From Paenibacillus sp. H1-7 (GTDB lineage Bacteria > Bacillota > Bacilli > Paenibacillales > NBRC-103111), in contig NZ_CP031168.1 of the NCBI RefSeq assembly GCF_022354825.1, positions 6,387,501 to 6,451,500 of the forward strand: a stretch of DNA of 64,000 nt, given 5' to 3'. Positions within the stretch are counted from its first letter, which is position 1. Each line of letters begins with the position of its first letter. The position numbers were made by a program, and so were the translations under genes. The notes below the pieces were generated by a model that saw only the letters and a program-made list of their open reading frames with translations, was not told the origin of the DNA and made no database searches. Below are positions 49,774 to 58,843 of the stretch, in pieces.

Positions 49774-50487
49774 TCATGTAGCTTCCTTCACATCAGGTTC
49801 TGCCGCAAATTTGTAGCCTGTCCCAACCAAGGTCAATATATATTTAGGATCCTTAGAATCTTCCTCGATTTTTTTGCGCAAATTTTTGACATGGGTATCG
49901 ATGGACCGGCTGTCTCCTTGAAACCTGTAGCCCAGCACATGATAAGATAAATCGCTCCGCGACCAAGTCTTGCCCGGTTTGCCTGCGAATACCGTCAGCA
50001 GCTTGAATTCGGTGGTCGTCAGGTTCGCATGGACCCCTCTAACGAGCAGCGTGTTCGCTTCCAGGTCGATAACCAGCTGCCCTCTGTCGAACGTCAGAAC
50101 CGTTTCCTTGGCCTTATCCGGCTTGTAGGCATGAATACGTCTGGTTAATGCATGAATGCGGGCAATGACTTCCTTTACACGAAACGGCTTGGCTATATAA
50201 TCATCCGCACCCAGGTTGAGCCCTGCTATCGTATCGCTCTCACGGGATTTGGAGGTAAGCATAATGATAGGCACGACCGATTTCTCGCGAATTCGTTTGC
50301 ATACCTCTTCACCTGGCAAGCCCTCCAGCATCAAATCCAGGATAACCAGATCGTAGGAGTTATTGTCAAAAAGCTGCACGGCCTCCAGGCCGTTTGCCGT
50401 ACAATCGACTTCCCAACCTTCATTTTTTAAATAAGCGGTTACTACTTCGCGGATTTTTGGCTCATCTTCCACAAGTAATATTTGCAT
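49774..50487 (-). CDS. OmpR/PhoB-family response regulator
   Basis: A 237-residue regulator. The receiver domain (1-120) has Asp51 in LVILDLMLEG, acidic Glu7-Asp8, Thr in IIMLTSKS and Lys in DDYIAKPF. A winged-helix output domain (about 135-230) includes LTTTEFKLLTVFAGKPGKTW and DTHVKNLRKKIEEDSKDPKY plus the wing LVGTGYKF. OmpR-type regulators bind direct repeats about 11 bp apart. GGGGGAG precedes the ATG. It is transcribed after the eight-gene ABC operon's terminators and before the kinase and glpP. Confidence 0.93.
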   Translation of the reverse strand: MQILLVEDEPKIREVVTAYLKNEGWEVDCTANGLEAVQLFDNNSYDLVILDLMLEGLPGEEVCKRIREKSVVPIIMLTSKSRESDTIAGLNLGADDYIAKPFRVKEVIARIHALTRRIHAYKPDKAKETVLTFDRGQLVIDLEANTLLVRGVHANLTTTEFKLLTVFAGKPGKTWSRSDLSYHVLGYRFQGDSRSIDTHVKNLRKKIEEDSKDPKYILTLVGTGYKFAAEPDVKEAT

Positions 50488-50539
50488 TGATAACTCCCCC
50501 CATCTCTTCATATTACTTGTCCAACCGTTATTACACAAG

Positions 50540-50614
50540 AAAAAAGCCTGATTTTTTCAGGCTTTTTTCAAGGATATCGGGAAGAGAAAAAAGCCTGATC
50601 GAGTCAGGCTTCCT
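50540..50614 (-). terminator. Twin terminators after the ABC/DUF5696 operon
   Basis: Two hairpins, AGCCTGA/TCAGGCT, lie at 50545-50563 and 50592-50610, each with an A/T run. On the minus strand both are followed by six T. The proximal one has loop TCGAG, the distal one an A/T loop. Together they insulate the regulator-kinase-glpP unit from the operon upstream. Confidence 0.85.
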
Positions 50615-50616
50615 TC

Positions 50617-51585
50617 CTACTCTACCAAACCGGTACGCTCCACGCCTTCGACGAACCAGCGCTGCGTAAAGGTGTACACGATCAAGACCGGCATAATGAT
50701 CAGGAACGATGCCGCCATTTTGATCGGCTCTGCAAAAATGCTCGGTCCCGTTTGCTCCGCTTCAGCCGTCAAGGACGCTGCCAGACGAGACAAACTGATG
50801 GACAACGGAACTTCCTTAGCTCCGAACATATACATCGTCGGGAAGTAGAAATCGTTCCAGTTCCAAACGAAGGAGAACAAGAATACGACGATAATCGCCG
50901 AGGAGGAAATCGGAAGCATAACCCGGAAAAACACCCGGTATACACTGGCGCCGTCAATTTTAGCCGCTTCCTCCAGTTCCTTAGGCAATGTACTGAAAAA
51001 CTGGCGATAAATGATGACGAACAAAGCGCCTTTCAAACCATGGCCGAAGACCGCCGGTACGATCAGCGGCAGGTACGTATTGATCCAGCCGAAATCCTTA
51101 AACAGCAGGATGGAAGGAAGAATCGTAACCTGCGGCGGCATAACGAACGTAAAGATCAAGCATACGAACCAGAACTTTTTCAGCGGGAAGTCAAGCCGCG
51201 CAAACGCATAGCCGGCGATGGCGCAGGAAATGACTTGCAGTACCGCTACGCTCAGAGCCACTGTCGCACTGATGAAAAAAGCATTCGAATATTTCAATAA
51301 GCGGAAAGCTTCCTCCAAATGGCCCATAAAGAATGAGCGCGGTACCCAGATAACCGCCGGATCCAGCAAGTTCGCCGAATCCTTGATCATCGTCGTTACC
51401 ATGTAGATAATGGGCTTGATATAAATAAACGCAACGTCGATCAGAATCAAGTACATGAACAAGCGGAAGATTAAGCCTTTGTCGGCTTCCTTACCGATGA
51501 GCACTCTCTTGGTTGCCCCAAGCCATCGCATGATGGAATGGGTATCCAGTCGCACGTTTTTAATATCTCTGACTATTTTCTGCAT
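50617..51585 (-). CDS. Carbohydrate ABC transporter permease (MalG type), second pair
   Basis: A 322-residue permease with six helices, the first after a 30-residue cytoplasmic segment. The EAA loop LEEAAKIDGASVYRVFFRVM near residue 220 docks the ATPase. Also typical are SAIIVVFLFSFVWNWNDFYF and a C-terminus like QRWFVEGVERTGLVE. AGGAGG precedes the ATG. It is the last gene of the eight-gene operon and presumably pairs with the MalF-like permease 18 bp upstream; both share the single ATPase of the operon. Confidence 0.9.
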   Translation of the reverse strand: MQKIVRDIKNVRLDTHSIMRWLGATKRVLIGKEADKGLIFRLFMYLILIDVAFIYIKPIIYMVTTMIKDSANLLDPAVIWVPRSFFMGHLEEAFRLLKYSNAFFISATVALSVAVLQVISCAIAGYAFARLDFPLKKFWFVCLIFTFVMPPQVTILPSILLFKDFGWINTYLPLIVPAVFGHGLKGALFVIIYRQFFSTLPKELEEAAKIDGASVYRVFFRVMLPISSSAIIVVFLFSFVWNWNDFYFPTMYMFGAKEVPLSISLSRLAASLTAEAEQTGPSIFAEPIKMAASFLIIMPVLIVYTFTQRWFVEGVERTGLVE

Positions 51586-51602
51586 TCCGTTACGCCTCCT
51601 TT

Positions 51603-52466
51603 CTATTTGGCTCCGCTTGCGGATTTGGTTACCCGGGAGAAAATGTACAATACAAGCCCCAGGAAGATCAGTACGATAGCAAAGTAAATCCAGGCAAGGG
51701 CGCTAGATAATCCGTAGTTGGTCGTGTTGACTTTAGCAATGATCGGATTCGACGGAAACGTAAACAGGTCTACTACAGTGTAAATCAGGTTCAGCAAAAT
51801 AAACGGAGTCAAACCAGGCAAAGTGATTTTCCAGAACGTCTCCCATGGATCGGCGCCATCAATCCTCGCCGCTTCATAAACCGAGGTGGAAATCGTTTGC
51901 CGTCCGGCAAGGAAGATCAAGATCTGCACACCCGAGTTCCATAGAATCAACACGAACGAGTTGATAATGGAGTTAAGCGGTGCCGCCCAAGTCTTAGGCA
52001 AGTAAGTATTAATGTATCCGCCGATTTCAAACTCTTGTACGAAAGCCAGCGTTCCTTCGCCCTGGGTTATAAATTCCTGAATGATTTGACCGGTAGAGAA
52101 GATAACCGGCAGGAAGAAGATAACCCGGAAAAACGAACGGCCAATAAACTTCTGATTGAGCAAAATCGCGATTAACAAGGAAAATACAACGATAACCGGA
52201 ATCATAATTAAAGCCTGGCGCAAGAACGGAAGCAAATCGTTATACAGCAAGCCGCCATCGGCGAACAGGATCTCGCGGTAATATTGCAGTCCGACCGGCG
52301 TATATTCTACGCCGCCGGCTGTAATTTTGACCCGGTTGAAGCTCATGTAAAACGAGTACACCAGAGGAAAAGCGATAAATGCCAGAAATCCGATAACCCA
52401 AGGGGTTATAAACAGTGATCCTTCCACTTTGCGGAGAGCGGTGGAGCTCAATTTTAATTTACGCAT
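51603..52466 (-). CDS. Sugar ABC transporter permease (MalF type), second pair
   Basis: A 287-residue permease with six helices: LFITPWVIGFLAFIAFPLVY first, then ALIMIPVIVVFSLLIAILLN. The EAA loop is YEAARIDGADPWETFWKITL near residue 195. Its ATG overlaps the stop of the DUF5696 gene by one base (TAATG), so they are translationally coupled. It belongs to a second permease pair in the same operon as permeases at 56964 and 57866. The four sequences are clearly different from one another, so it is not a recent duplication. Confidence 0.9.
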   Translation of the reverse strand: MRKLKLSSTALRKVEGSLFITPWVIGFLAFIAFPLVYSFYMSFNRVKITAGGVEYTPVGLQYYREILFADGGLLYNDLLPFLRQALIMIPVIVVFSLLIAILLNQKFIGRSFFRVIFFLPVIFSTGQIIQEFITQGEGTLAFVQEFEIGGYINTYLPKTWAAPLNSIINSFVLILWNSGVQILIFLAGRQTISTSVYEAARIDGADPWETFWKITLPGLTPFILLNLIYTVVDLFTFPSNPIIAKVNTTNYGLSSALAWIYFAIVLIFLGLVLYIFSRVTKSASGAK

Positions 52467-54799
52467 TATTGGCTTCCCCCTCCTGCCACAACGGCAATGT
52501 CTTGCGCCGGAACGCTGATTTTACCGTCGCTGTAAGCCGTAGTGTTGTAGTTAATAATGACTTTCTTGCCGCCTTCATAAGTAACTTCCTTGACATTCGG
52601 AGCGATGGTACGGTGTCCGGTAATAAACTTGTTCTGTACGTCTCCTAATGCCTTGTTGTAACGCTGGTACTCCTCTACTGCTGTCGATTCCCAGTCATGC
52701 ACGTTCATGCTGTAATAGTAGACGGAGTAAGCTCCTTTCATTTCCTCCGAAGGCGCGTTAGTGAAAATGAATGAAGGGCTTGCACCATATTCTATACTGC
52801 GAAGCATTTCCGTCTTATACTGATTGCGCAAATTCGCCCAGTTGGAGGAATAAGTGACCAATCCGTGAATGGCGATCTGATAGAACGGAATCGCTTCGTC
52901 AATGAACAAATCGTAAGAGAAATCGTCGTTGAAGCGGTGAATATGAGATATATTCTTCAATGTATACGCGTTTGCTCTTTCAACGCTGACATTTCCTAGC
53001 GTTTCTTTAGCTTCCTTCAGCATGTCCTGCTGAGTGCGCATCGTCTCCGTTCTAGTGGATGGATAACGAGTGTTGAAATCGCTGTTCAAGAAACGGCCGA
53101 TCCCGTCCTCGAAGTGAACGCCGTCCGCACCGAGCTCTTTGAACTCCTTTAAATCCTTAGATAACGATTGGGCCGAGAACTCGGGGCTCATTAACGTTAT
53201 TTTTTCCAGGTTGGAAAATTGCTCGAATTCCTGAAGTCTTCCCGCCAAGTTGCGCATACCGTCGTATCTAGGATTAAAGCCGTCGCGCTCATTGTTATTG
53301 TAAGTATAGTTGCCTCCAAGAAAGACAGGAACGTTCAACGTGTGAGCATACTGGATGAATTGCTTCATCCCCTCGTTGCCGCCGAGTCTTTTGTCTACAG
53401 GGAACAAGCCGCCGAACGAGCTGTAACCGCCCTTCTGCCATCCCAGATAGTTAACGGACATGTTCTCGATGCCAAGACCGTACAGTCTCTTCACCATTTC
53501 CATCGCTTCGGACGTCGTGGTTCCCGTCAAATATTTATCCCACAGCATGCCCTTCTTAATATCGGCACCGACAATATCGAGGAACATCGGAATTTTGTTC
53601 GATGTCACTTTCAGCTGCTGCAGCCCTTGGTCCTTCATTAAGTATTCGCGGTATTTGGACGCCATTCCGACATAGTCGGCTTTATCTTTTTCCAGCAAAT
53701 AATATCGGGTGGAGCGTGCTTCCGAAGTGAACCGTTCTTTACTGTACGTGAAGAAGCCCGCATTTCCTTTCCGGCTCGTATTCTGGAAAAACTTGATCCG
53801 GTACTGCCACTCCGACGTCATCCAGTTGGAGATACCGAATGCCCCGGACGGGGAACCGAATACTTTGGAGTATTCTTCTCCGCCTGTCAGCACGGCGACG
53901 AATGCTTTATCGCCGGATTTCATTCCGTATACAGGGAAGGTGGCGTTGAGGCGCGCCGTTCTTTCCGCGTAGAACGAAATGTCGCTGCCATACATGTTCT
54001 CGCGATAAATCGACTTGTCGTTGATTGATTTTTGCTTGAAGCGAATCAATGCGCCGGAGCCGTCCGGTACGACCATATAGCCGTCCTGGCCGATAGAAGG
54101 CTCCGCTCCGAACATCGGATACAGCTTCAGGTTCAGCAAGCTCAGCTTGCCTTCCGTAATGCCGCTGTCGATGATTTTCGTTTCAATGTAATCATCCTTC
54201 ACGTTCACTTCCACCGGGATTTTGAAGCCGGAGGTTTTGAAGTTAAACGTCAGCTTAAATCCGGTTGCTGTCGTTTGCAATCCCTCCACTGCGCCCTTGT
54301 CCTCGAGCAAGCTGGTCATTTTCGGCTGCGACTTGAAGTTAGCCGCATCGATATACTCCAGCATGATCGGAGAACGCAAGTTGTTGCGCCAAGTACCGGT
54401 AATCGTTTCTTGAGGCCATTGATCCGGATTCGGATATGAGCGCCAAATTTCGCCGTTCCGTTTATCTTCTACTTGAAAATGTCCCGTAGTGCTGTCCACA
54501 AGAAGCTTCAGCTTATCGCTTTGCGCAGCCAGCTTGAAGTTCGCATCGCTCGGGAGCTCAGCCTTCACCTTGTTAATATCCACAGGCTGAGCGGCCTGCT
54601 GGGCCGGAGCTTGAGCAGGTGCCTGTGCAGGTGCTTGCGTGTTGGCAGCCGGCTGAGCTGCGTTATCCGTCTTCGCCGATCCGGCAGCCGGTGGATCCGC
54701 CGCATTAATCGTTTGTACGGTTTGCGTAGCGATAAGCGATATGCTTAACGCCGCAGCCAATGTTGCAGAGAGGACTATTTTGTGCCGCTTACGTCTCAT
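52466..54799 (-). CDS. Secreted DUF5696 protein, putative glycoside-hydrolase-like
   Basis: A 777-residue exported protein. A signal peptide (about 1-33) is followed by an Ala/Pro/Gln linker with repeated QAPA. The N-terminal beta-sandwich (about 85-330; GHFQVEDKRNGEIWRSYPNP) and central barrel-like region (about 400-680; YLGWQKGGYSSFGGLFPVDK, VPVFLGGNYTYNNNER, GADGVHFEDGIGRFLNSDFN) recall GH36/GH101-type architectures. The DUF5696 name is from memory, and catalytic residues are inference. A short beta domain ends the protein. It overlaps the YIP1 gene by four bases and the next permease by one. Role: probably cleaves the polymer that the transporter imports. Confidence 0.7.
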   Translation of the reverse strand: MRRKRHKIVLSATLAAALSISLIATQTVQTINAADPPAAGSAKTDNAAQPAANTQAPAQAPAQAPAQQAAQPVDINKVKAELPSDANFKLAAQSDKLKLLVDSTTGHFQVEDKRNGEIWRSYPNPDQWPQETITGTWRNNLRSPIMLEYIDAANFKSQPKMTSLLEDKGAVEGLQTTATGFKLTFNFKTSGFKIPVEVNVKDDYIETKIIDSGITEGKLSLLNLKLYPMFGAEPSIGQDGYMVVPDGSGALIRFKQKSINDKSIYRENMYGSDISFYAERTARLNATFPVYGMKSGDKAFVAVLTGGEEYSKVFGSPSGAFGISNWMTSEWQYRIKFFQNTSRKGNAGFFTYSKERFTSEARSTRYYLLEKDKADYVGMASKYREYLMKDQGLQQLKVTSNKIPMFLDIVGADIKKGMLWDKYLTGTTTSEAMEMVKRLYGLGIENMSVNYLGWQKGGYSSFGGLFPVDKRLGGNEGMKQFIQYAHTLNVPVFLGGNYTYNNNERDGFNPRYDGMRNLAGRLQEFEQFSNLEKITLMSPEFSAQSLSKDLKEFKELGADGVHFEDGIGRFLNSDFNTRYPSTRTETMRTQQDMLKEAKETLGNVSVERANAYTLKNISHIHRFNDDFSYDLFIDEAIPFYQIAIHGLVTYSSNWANLRNQYKTEMLRSIEYGASPSFIFTNAPSEEMKGAYSVYYYSMNVHDWESTAVEEYQRYNKALGDVQNKFITGHRTIAPNVKEVTYEGGKKVIINYNTTAYSDGKISVPAQDIAVVAGGGSQ

Positions 54800-56943
54800 C
54801 GGATCGTCACCTCCTGATAGATCGAGAAGAAGAAGTCTTTCAGCTCACTGCTTAAGCCGAAGGTTATGAACACCAGAACGCCCAGCAGGGTCATCGTAAC
54901 CAGTGACAGGAAAATGTTCATTGCCGTTTCCCCGACGCTGTAGTTCTGCATCGCTTGAACTTTCCAGAACATGAGCAGTCCGATCCAGACAACCATCGCT
55001 ACCTGCAAGAAAGAGAAGATCGAATCTTCACTCAAGGTCATGATGTTGGAAATGAGCGTCAGAGGAAGACCTACAAGCGCCAGCGGGAACAGTGCGTAGG
55101 TGCTGCCGTAGGCAACATCCCGGAAACGTCCTTCACCGCGATAAATGGTACTGATCAAGTAGTTGGAAATGATCCATGCGAACCATAGAATCATAAATTG
55201 GAAAAATAAAGTGACCAGGTTCACATCCAATACGATGGTCGGGTTAAACGTAAAGCTCGTAAAGCCTTTATAGATACAGAACGAAATCAGAGCCAAAATC
55301 AGCATGATGAAGCTGCTTGCGAAGCTTCCTTTTCCTTCATAGCGAATAGCGCTAAATCCGTCGATCGGATGCTTCAATATATAGAACGCATGCTTCAGTT
55401 GAATAACCAGAGGAATTTGCGATCTGCGGCGGTTGCGCCATTTTTGACGGAACGCACTCTTCTTGGTTAACTTATTCAGCACCAGATAGCCGATAACTAC
55501 AACCAAAAAGATATTCATCAGCATACCGAAGTTCTTCTGGAACCAGTTCAAGCGGATTTGCCAGAACGCATCGGAGTAACCTTGCGTTTGTCCGGCATCA
55601 TAGAACAGCTTTTGTGCCGTTTCATAATCGCCTTTTTTGTATGCCGCTTTGGCAAGGCCGAGCATAGCCGGAGTATAATAAGCATTCAGGCGCAGCACTT
55701 CCTGCCATGGCTTTTCGCTCTCTTCGTAGCGACCTTCCTGAGTCAGCTGGTTCGCCTTGTGCACCAGCTCTCCGAACTCGGACAAACGGAACACTTGCAC
55801 TACGTTGTTTTCCTCGTCAAGAATGAACAGGTTGTTCTTCGAGTTGGATGCGATGGCCGAAGGCGTCTTTACTACACCCAGCTTCGAGGCCGAAGCGCTC
55901 GTATCACCGGACCAGAAGAACAACAGGTTACCGTTCGCATCGTATTGGTTTACATACTTCAAGGTCGAGTCGATTGCGGTAATGTTCCCGTTGCGGTCTA
56001 CCGTCAAGTCGTTAAGCTTCGGTGTCAGCTTATCTCTGCTCGGAAAGCGGACTTCCCCGAACGTCTTGATCTCCTCGCCTGTTGCAGAGGAATCATTGAC
56101 CGTAGCCAATAAGTCTTTACCTGCGATATTAAGCTTCTTGATTTGCCCTTTGGTTACTTCTTTCGTTACTGTGTAAATAAAGCCGTTCTGGTCGATCGTT
56201 ACGCTGCTGACCGAACCTGGCAGCTTACTGATCTCCCGCAAATACATTTCACGGGTATACAGCATCCGTTTCAAAGCGTCCATAACGGAAAATTCCGTTT
56301 TGTTGGCTCCGAAGAAGCTTTGGAAATTGCCTTCGGGATCCAGCTGCAGCAAGCCTTGGTAACCGCCTAGTGTAGCGATGTACAAGAAGCCCCGTTTGTC
56401 TACAGCAACCTTGATCGGATCGTATTTGAACGATTCAGGCAAAAACTTGGAATCCGGACGTTTAAACTCACGGATCAGCTTGCCGCTGTTGTCGAGCCGA
56501 ATGACGCGCTTATTACCGGTGTCCGCAATGTAGATATCACCGTTTTTGTTGATAAATACGCCTTCCGGCTTCTTCATCGGGCTTTCCTTCACATCGATAA
56601 TCCGTTTGAAATTACCTTTTTCATCGAGGTGAACGATCCGGTTGTTGCCGGAATCGGCAATATAGATATTATCTTTATCGTCAATGAAAATCCCTTTCGG
56701 CTGAACCAGCGGAGAATGCACCATTTTGCTCGGATCTTTCGGATCAGGAATGTAAATCTCGCGTCCCATAACTTCTACCGGAGTGTACGCGGACTGCGTC
56801 CAGACAAGCTGATCAAAGCCGTCCTTATAGTTCGTATCATACGGCACATAAGCCAGAGCCGTTATCGGCATCATCACGGATACAAGTATGGCCAGCAGTA
56901 AAAGGATAACCATCGGCCGGCGCCCTCTTGTTTTGACAATCAT
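54796..56943 (-). CDS. NHL beta-propeller / TPR / YIP1 membrane protein
   Basis: A 715-residue protein of unusual order. A signal peptide (about 1-32) leads into an external NHL propeller (about 75-410; PKGIFIDDKDNIYIADSGNN and PEGVFINKNGDIYIADTGNK are two blades). A short TPR segment (about 415-475; EESEKPWQEVLRLNAYYTPA) is followed by a membrane helix near 487. A cytoplasmic basic stretch and a YIP1-like domain of five helices (about 555-705) complete it. YIP1 domains are known from Rab-GTPase partners, and their bacterial role is unclear. Stop and start overlap the DUF5696 gene by four bases. It may be a sensor or scaffold on the transporter. Confidence 0.8.
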   Translation of the reverse strand: MIVKTRGRRPMVILLLLAILVSVMMPITALAYVPYDTNYKDGFDQLVWTQSAYTPVEVMGREIYIPDPKDPSKMVHSPLVQPKGIFIDDKDNIYIADSGNNRIVHLDEKGNFKRIIDVKESPMKKPEGVFINKNGDIYIADTGNKRVIRLDNSGKLIREFKRPDSKFLPESFKYDPIKVAVDKRGFLYIATLGGYQGLLQLDPEGNFQSFFGANKTEFSVMDALKRMLYTREMYLREISKLPGSVSSVTIDQNGFIYTVTKEVTKGQIKKLNIAGKDLLATVNDSSATGEEIKTFGEVRFPSRDKLTPKLNDLTVDRNGNITAIDSTLKYVNQYDANGNLLFFWSGDTSASASKLGVVKTPSAIASNSKNNLFILDEENNVVQVFRLSEFGELVHKANQLTQEGRYEESEKPWQEVLRLNAYYTPAMLGLAKAAYKKGDYETAQKLFYDAGQTQGYSDAFWQIRLNWFQKNFGMLMNIFLVVVIGYLVLNKLTKKSAFRQKWRNRRRSQIPLVIQLKHAFYILKHPIDGFSAIRYEGKGSFASSFIMLILALISFCIYKGFTSFTFNPTIVLDVNLVTLFFQFMILWFAWIISNYLISTIYRGEGRFRDVAYGSTYALFPLALVGLPLTLISNIMTLSEDSIFSFLQVAMVVWIGLLMFWKVQAMQNYSVGETAMNIFLSLVTMTLLGVLVFITFGLSSELKDFFFSIYQEVTIR

Positions 56944-56963
56944 GGTTCTTCCTCCTTTCTCTA

Positions 56964-57866
56964 TTATTTGATCCCGGAATGGGCCATCGTCTCTATGACT
57001 TTACCTTGGAATATAAGGAAAATGATCAGGTTCGGAACGAACATAACCATCGCAGCTGCTGCTGCGGCGCCTTGTCTCGCAACGTTGTTCGCCAAGTTGT
57101 TGGTCAGAGTGGACAGGAAGAACGGGAAGTTCTTCATCTCGTCGTCCTGCATGAACAACGTGGATGTTTCGACGTTGCCCCAGGAGCTCTGAAACGTCAG
57201 GATGGCAACCGTTGCAATTGCCGGCATAACAATAGGGATAACGATACGCAAGAACGTGTGTATTTCCGTCGCTCCATCCATCCTTGCGGCCTCCAGCAGC
57301 TCGTTAGGCAATTGATCCATAAACTGCTTAAGCAGAAACACCCCGACGGGCATTGCCAGAAGCGGCAAAAGATGGCCTAAATACGTGTTCATGATGCCCA
57401 GGTTGCTCGCTACAAGGTACCGTGGAATTTGTACGGCCTCTGGCGCAAACATGAGCGTCAATATTATAGTTGAGAACACAATTTTATGACCCGGAAACTT
57501 ATGCTTCGATATCGGATACGCGCACAGCGCACTAACAATCGTTACGAGAACAACCGAACCTCCCGATATAACCAAGCTATTGAACAAATAGCGAGTAACA
57601 GGTACCGTCGAGCTGGAAGCTACCAGGAACAGCTCGACGAAGTTTTGGAACGAAGGCTCCCTAACAAAGATGTTAGGAGGATAAATAAAGAGCTCCTGAT
57701 ACGGCTTCAGCGCATGGTTAAATATAAAGATGAGCGGAAGCAGCATGAAGATGGAGAATAGGACAAGTAAAAATACGAGTACTTTTTGAAATGTGTCCAT
57801 CGACTTTAATTTGGACTTTTTTCTCCAAGGATTGATATTTTTTAACCAGACCGCTGCGTTTTGCAT
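56964..57866 (-). CDS. Carbohydrate ABC transporter permease (MalG type), first pair
   Basis: A 300-residue permease with six helices (VLVFLLVLFSIFMLLPLIFI first). The EAA loop is LEAARMDGATEIHTFLRIVI near residue 200. The C-terminus IIFLIFQGKVIETMAHSGIK is typical of MalG-type subunits. Its ATG shares one base with the stop of the MalF-like gene upstream. It lies 20 bp before the YIP1 gene start. Confidence 0.9.
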   Translation of the reverse strand: MQNAAVWLKNINPWRKKSKLKSMDTFQKVLVFLLVLFSIFMLLPLIFIFNHALKPYQELFIYPPNIFVREPSFQNFVELFLVASSSTVPVTRYLFNSLVISGGSVVLVTIVSALCAYPISKHKFPGHKIVFSTIILTLMFAPEAVQIPRYLVASNLGIMNTYLGHLLPLLAMPVGVFLLKQFMDQLPNELLEAARMDGATEIHTFLRIVIPIVMPAIATVAILTFQSSWGNVETSTLFMQDDEMKNFPFFLSTLTNNLANNVARQGAAAAAAMVMFVPNLIIFLIFQGKVIETMAHSGIK

Positions 57867-58843
57867 TATTCATCCTCCTTGGAGCCGAACAATCCCCAGC
57901 AAAATTTATTCGACAAGTACATCAGGATAAGCAGGAATACGGAAATTGCCGCTGCATAACCCATCTCGAACCGGATAAATCCATAGTCGTCAATATGGTT
58001 AATGATGAGATGTCCCGAATACTGCGGAGTCGGCGTTTGTCCCGACAGCTCCACACCGATGGAACCCGCCTTAAAGGTCGAAACGATAGCCATAACAGCG
58101 CCAAATAGCATCTGCGGCTTCATCGAAGGAATCGTAATATACCAGATTTCCTGTAAACGGCTCTTCATGCCGTCAATGCGTCCTGCTTCATACAGCTCCG
58201 GATTGACGTTCAGAATACCGGCCATCATGGCAAGGAAGCCGACACCCATACTCGACCATAGCGTAACTACGATCATGGAATTCATCAAATATTTTTTGTC
58301 TGTAACCCACAGCAATGGCTCATCGAGAAAACCAATCTGCAGGAGTACGCTGTTCAAATAACCTAGACGGTCACCGGAAAGCAAAGGCAGCCATACGATC
58401 GACATCGCGATACCCATCGTAAGCGAAGGAGTATACATCGCCAGCGCAAACCATTTGCGTAATCTTGCCGGTAACTGGGTAATTAACCATGCAAGGAGAA
58501 AGGCCAGGACATAACCGCCCGGTCCGACGATAATCGCGAACTTGAACGTATTCGGCAATGCATATTTCAAAAAGGTCAAATCCTGTGAAATCAGGTTCTG
58601 AAAGTTCGTCCACCCAATAAACCGGGGCGGCTCGATGGCGTTAAAGTAGGTGAAGCTTAAGCCGATCGCCGCAACCACCGGTATTACGATAAAGGCAATG
58701 AAGCAAAACATGAACGGAGCAATAAACAAATACGATAAACGGTAAGACCAAATCTCTGACATGAGACTTCTCATTTTATCCGTCCATGTCAGTTTGACCG
58801 GAGAGCCCGTTTTCGTCGAAAGGCTTGCTTGGTTACTTAACAT
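57866..58843 (-). CDS. Sugar ABC transporter permease (MalF type), first pair
   Basis: A 325-residue permease with six helices (LSYLFIAPFMFCFIAFIVIP first). The EAA loop is YEAGRIDGMKSRLQEIWYIT near residue 220, where the usual second Ala is Gly. Its ATG overlaps the end of the solute-binding gene by 11 bases, and its own stop overlaps the next permease by one. Together with that permease it forms the first heterodimer. Confidence 0.9.
   Translation of the reverse strand: MLSNQASLSTKTGSPVKLTWTDKMRSLMSEIWSYRLSYLFIAPFMFCFIAFIVIPVVAAIGLSFTYFNAIEPPRFIGWTNFQNLISQDLTFLKYALPNTFKFAIIVGPGGYVLAFLLAWLITQLPARLRKWFALAMYTPSLTMGIAMSIVWLPLLSGDRLGYLNSVLLQIGFLDEPLLWVTDKKYLMNSMIVVTLWSSMGVGFLAMMAGILNVNPELYEAGRIDGMKSRLQEIWYITIPSMKPQMLFGAVMAIVSTFKAGSIGVELSGQTPTPQYSGHLIINHIDDYGFIRFEMGYAAAISVFLLILMYLSNKFCWGLFGSKEDE

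Noticed and set aside
50617..58843. Second permease pair as a recent duplication of the first
   Set aside because: EAA loops, lengths and N-termini of the four permeases differ clearly, so the pairs are long diverged.
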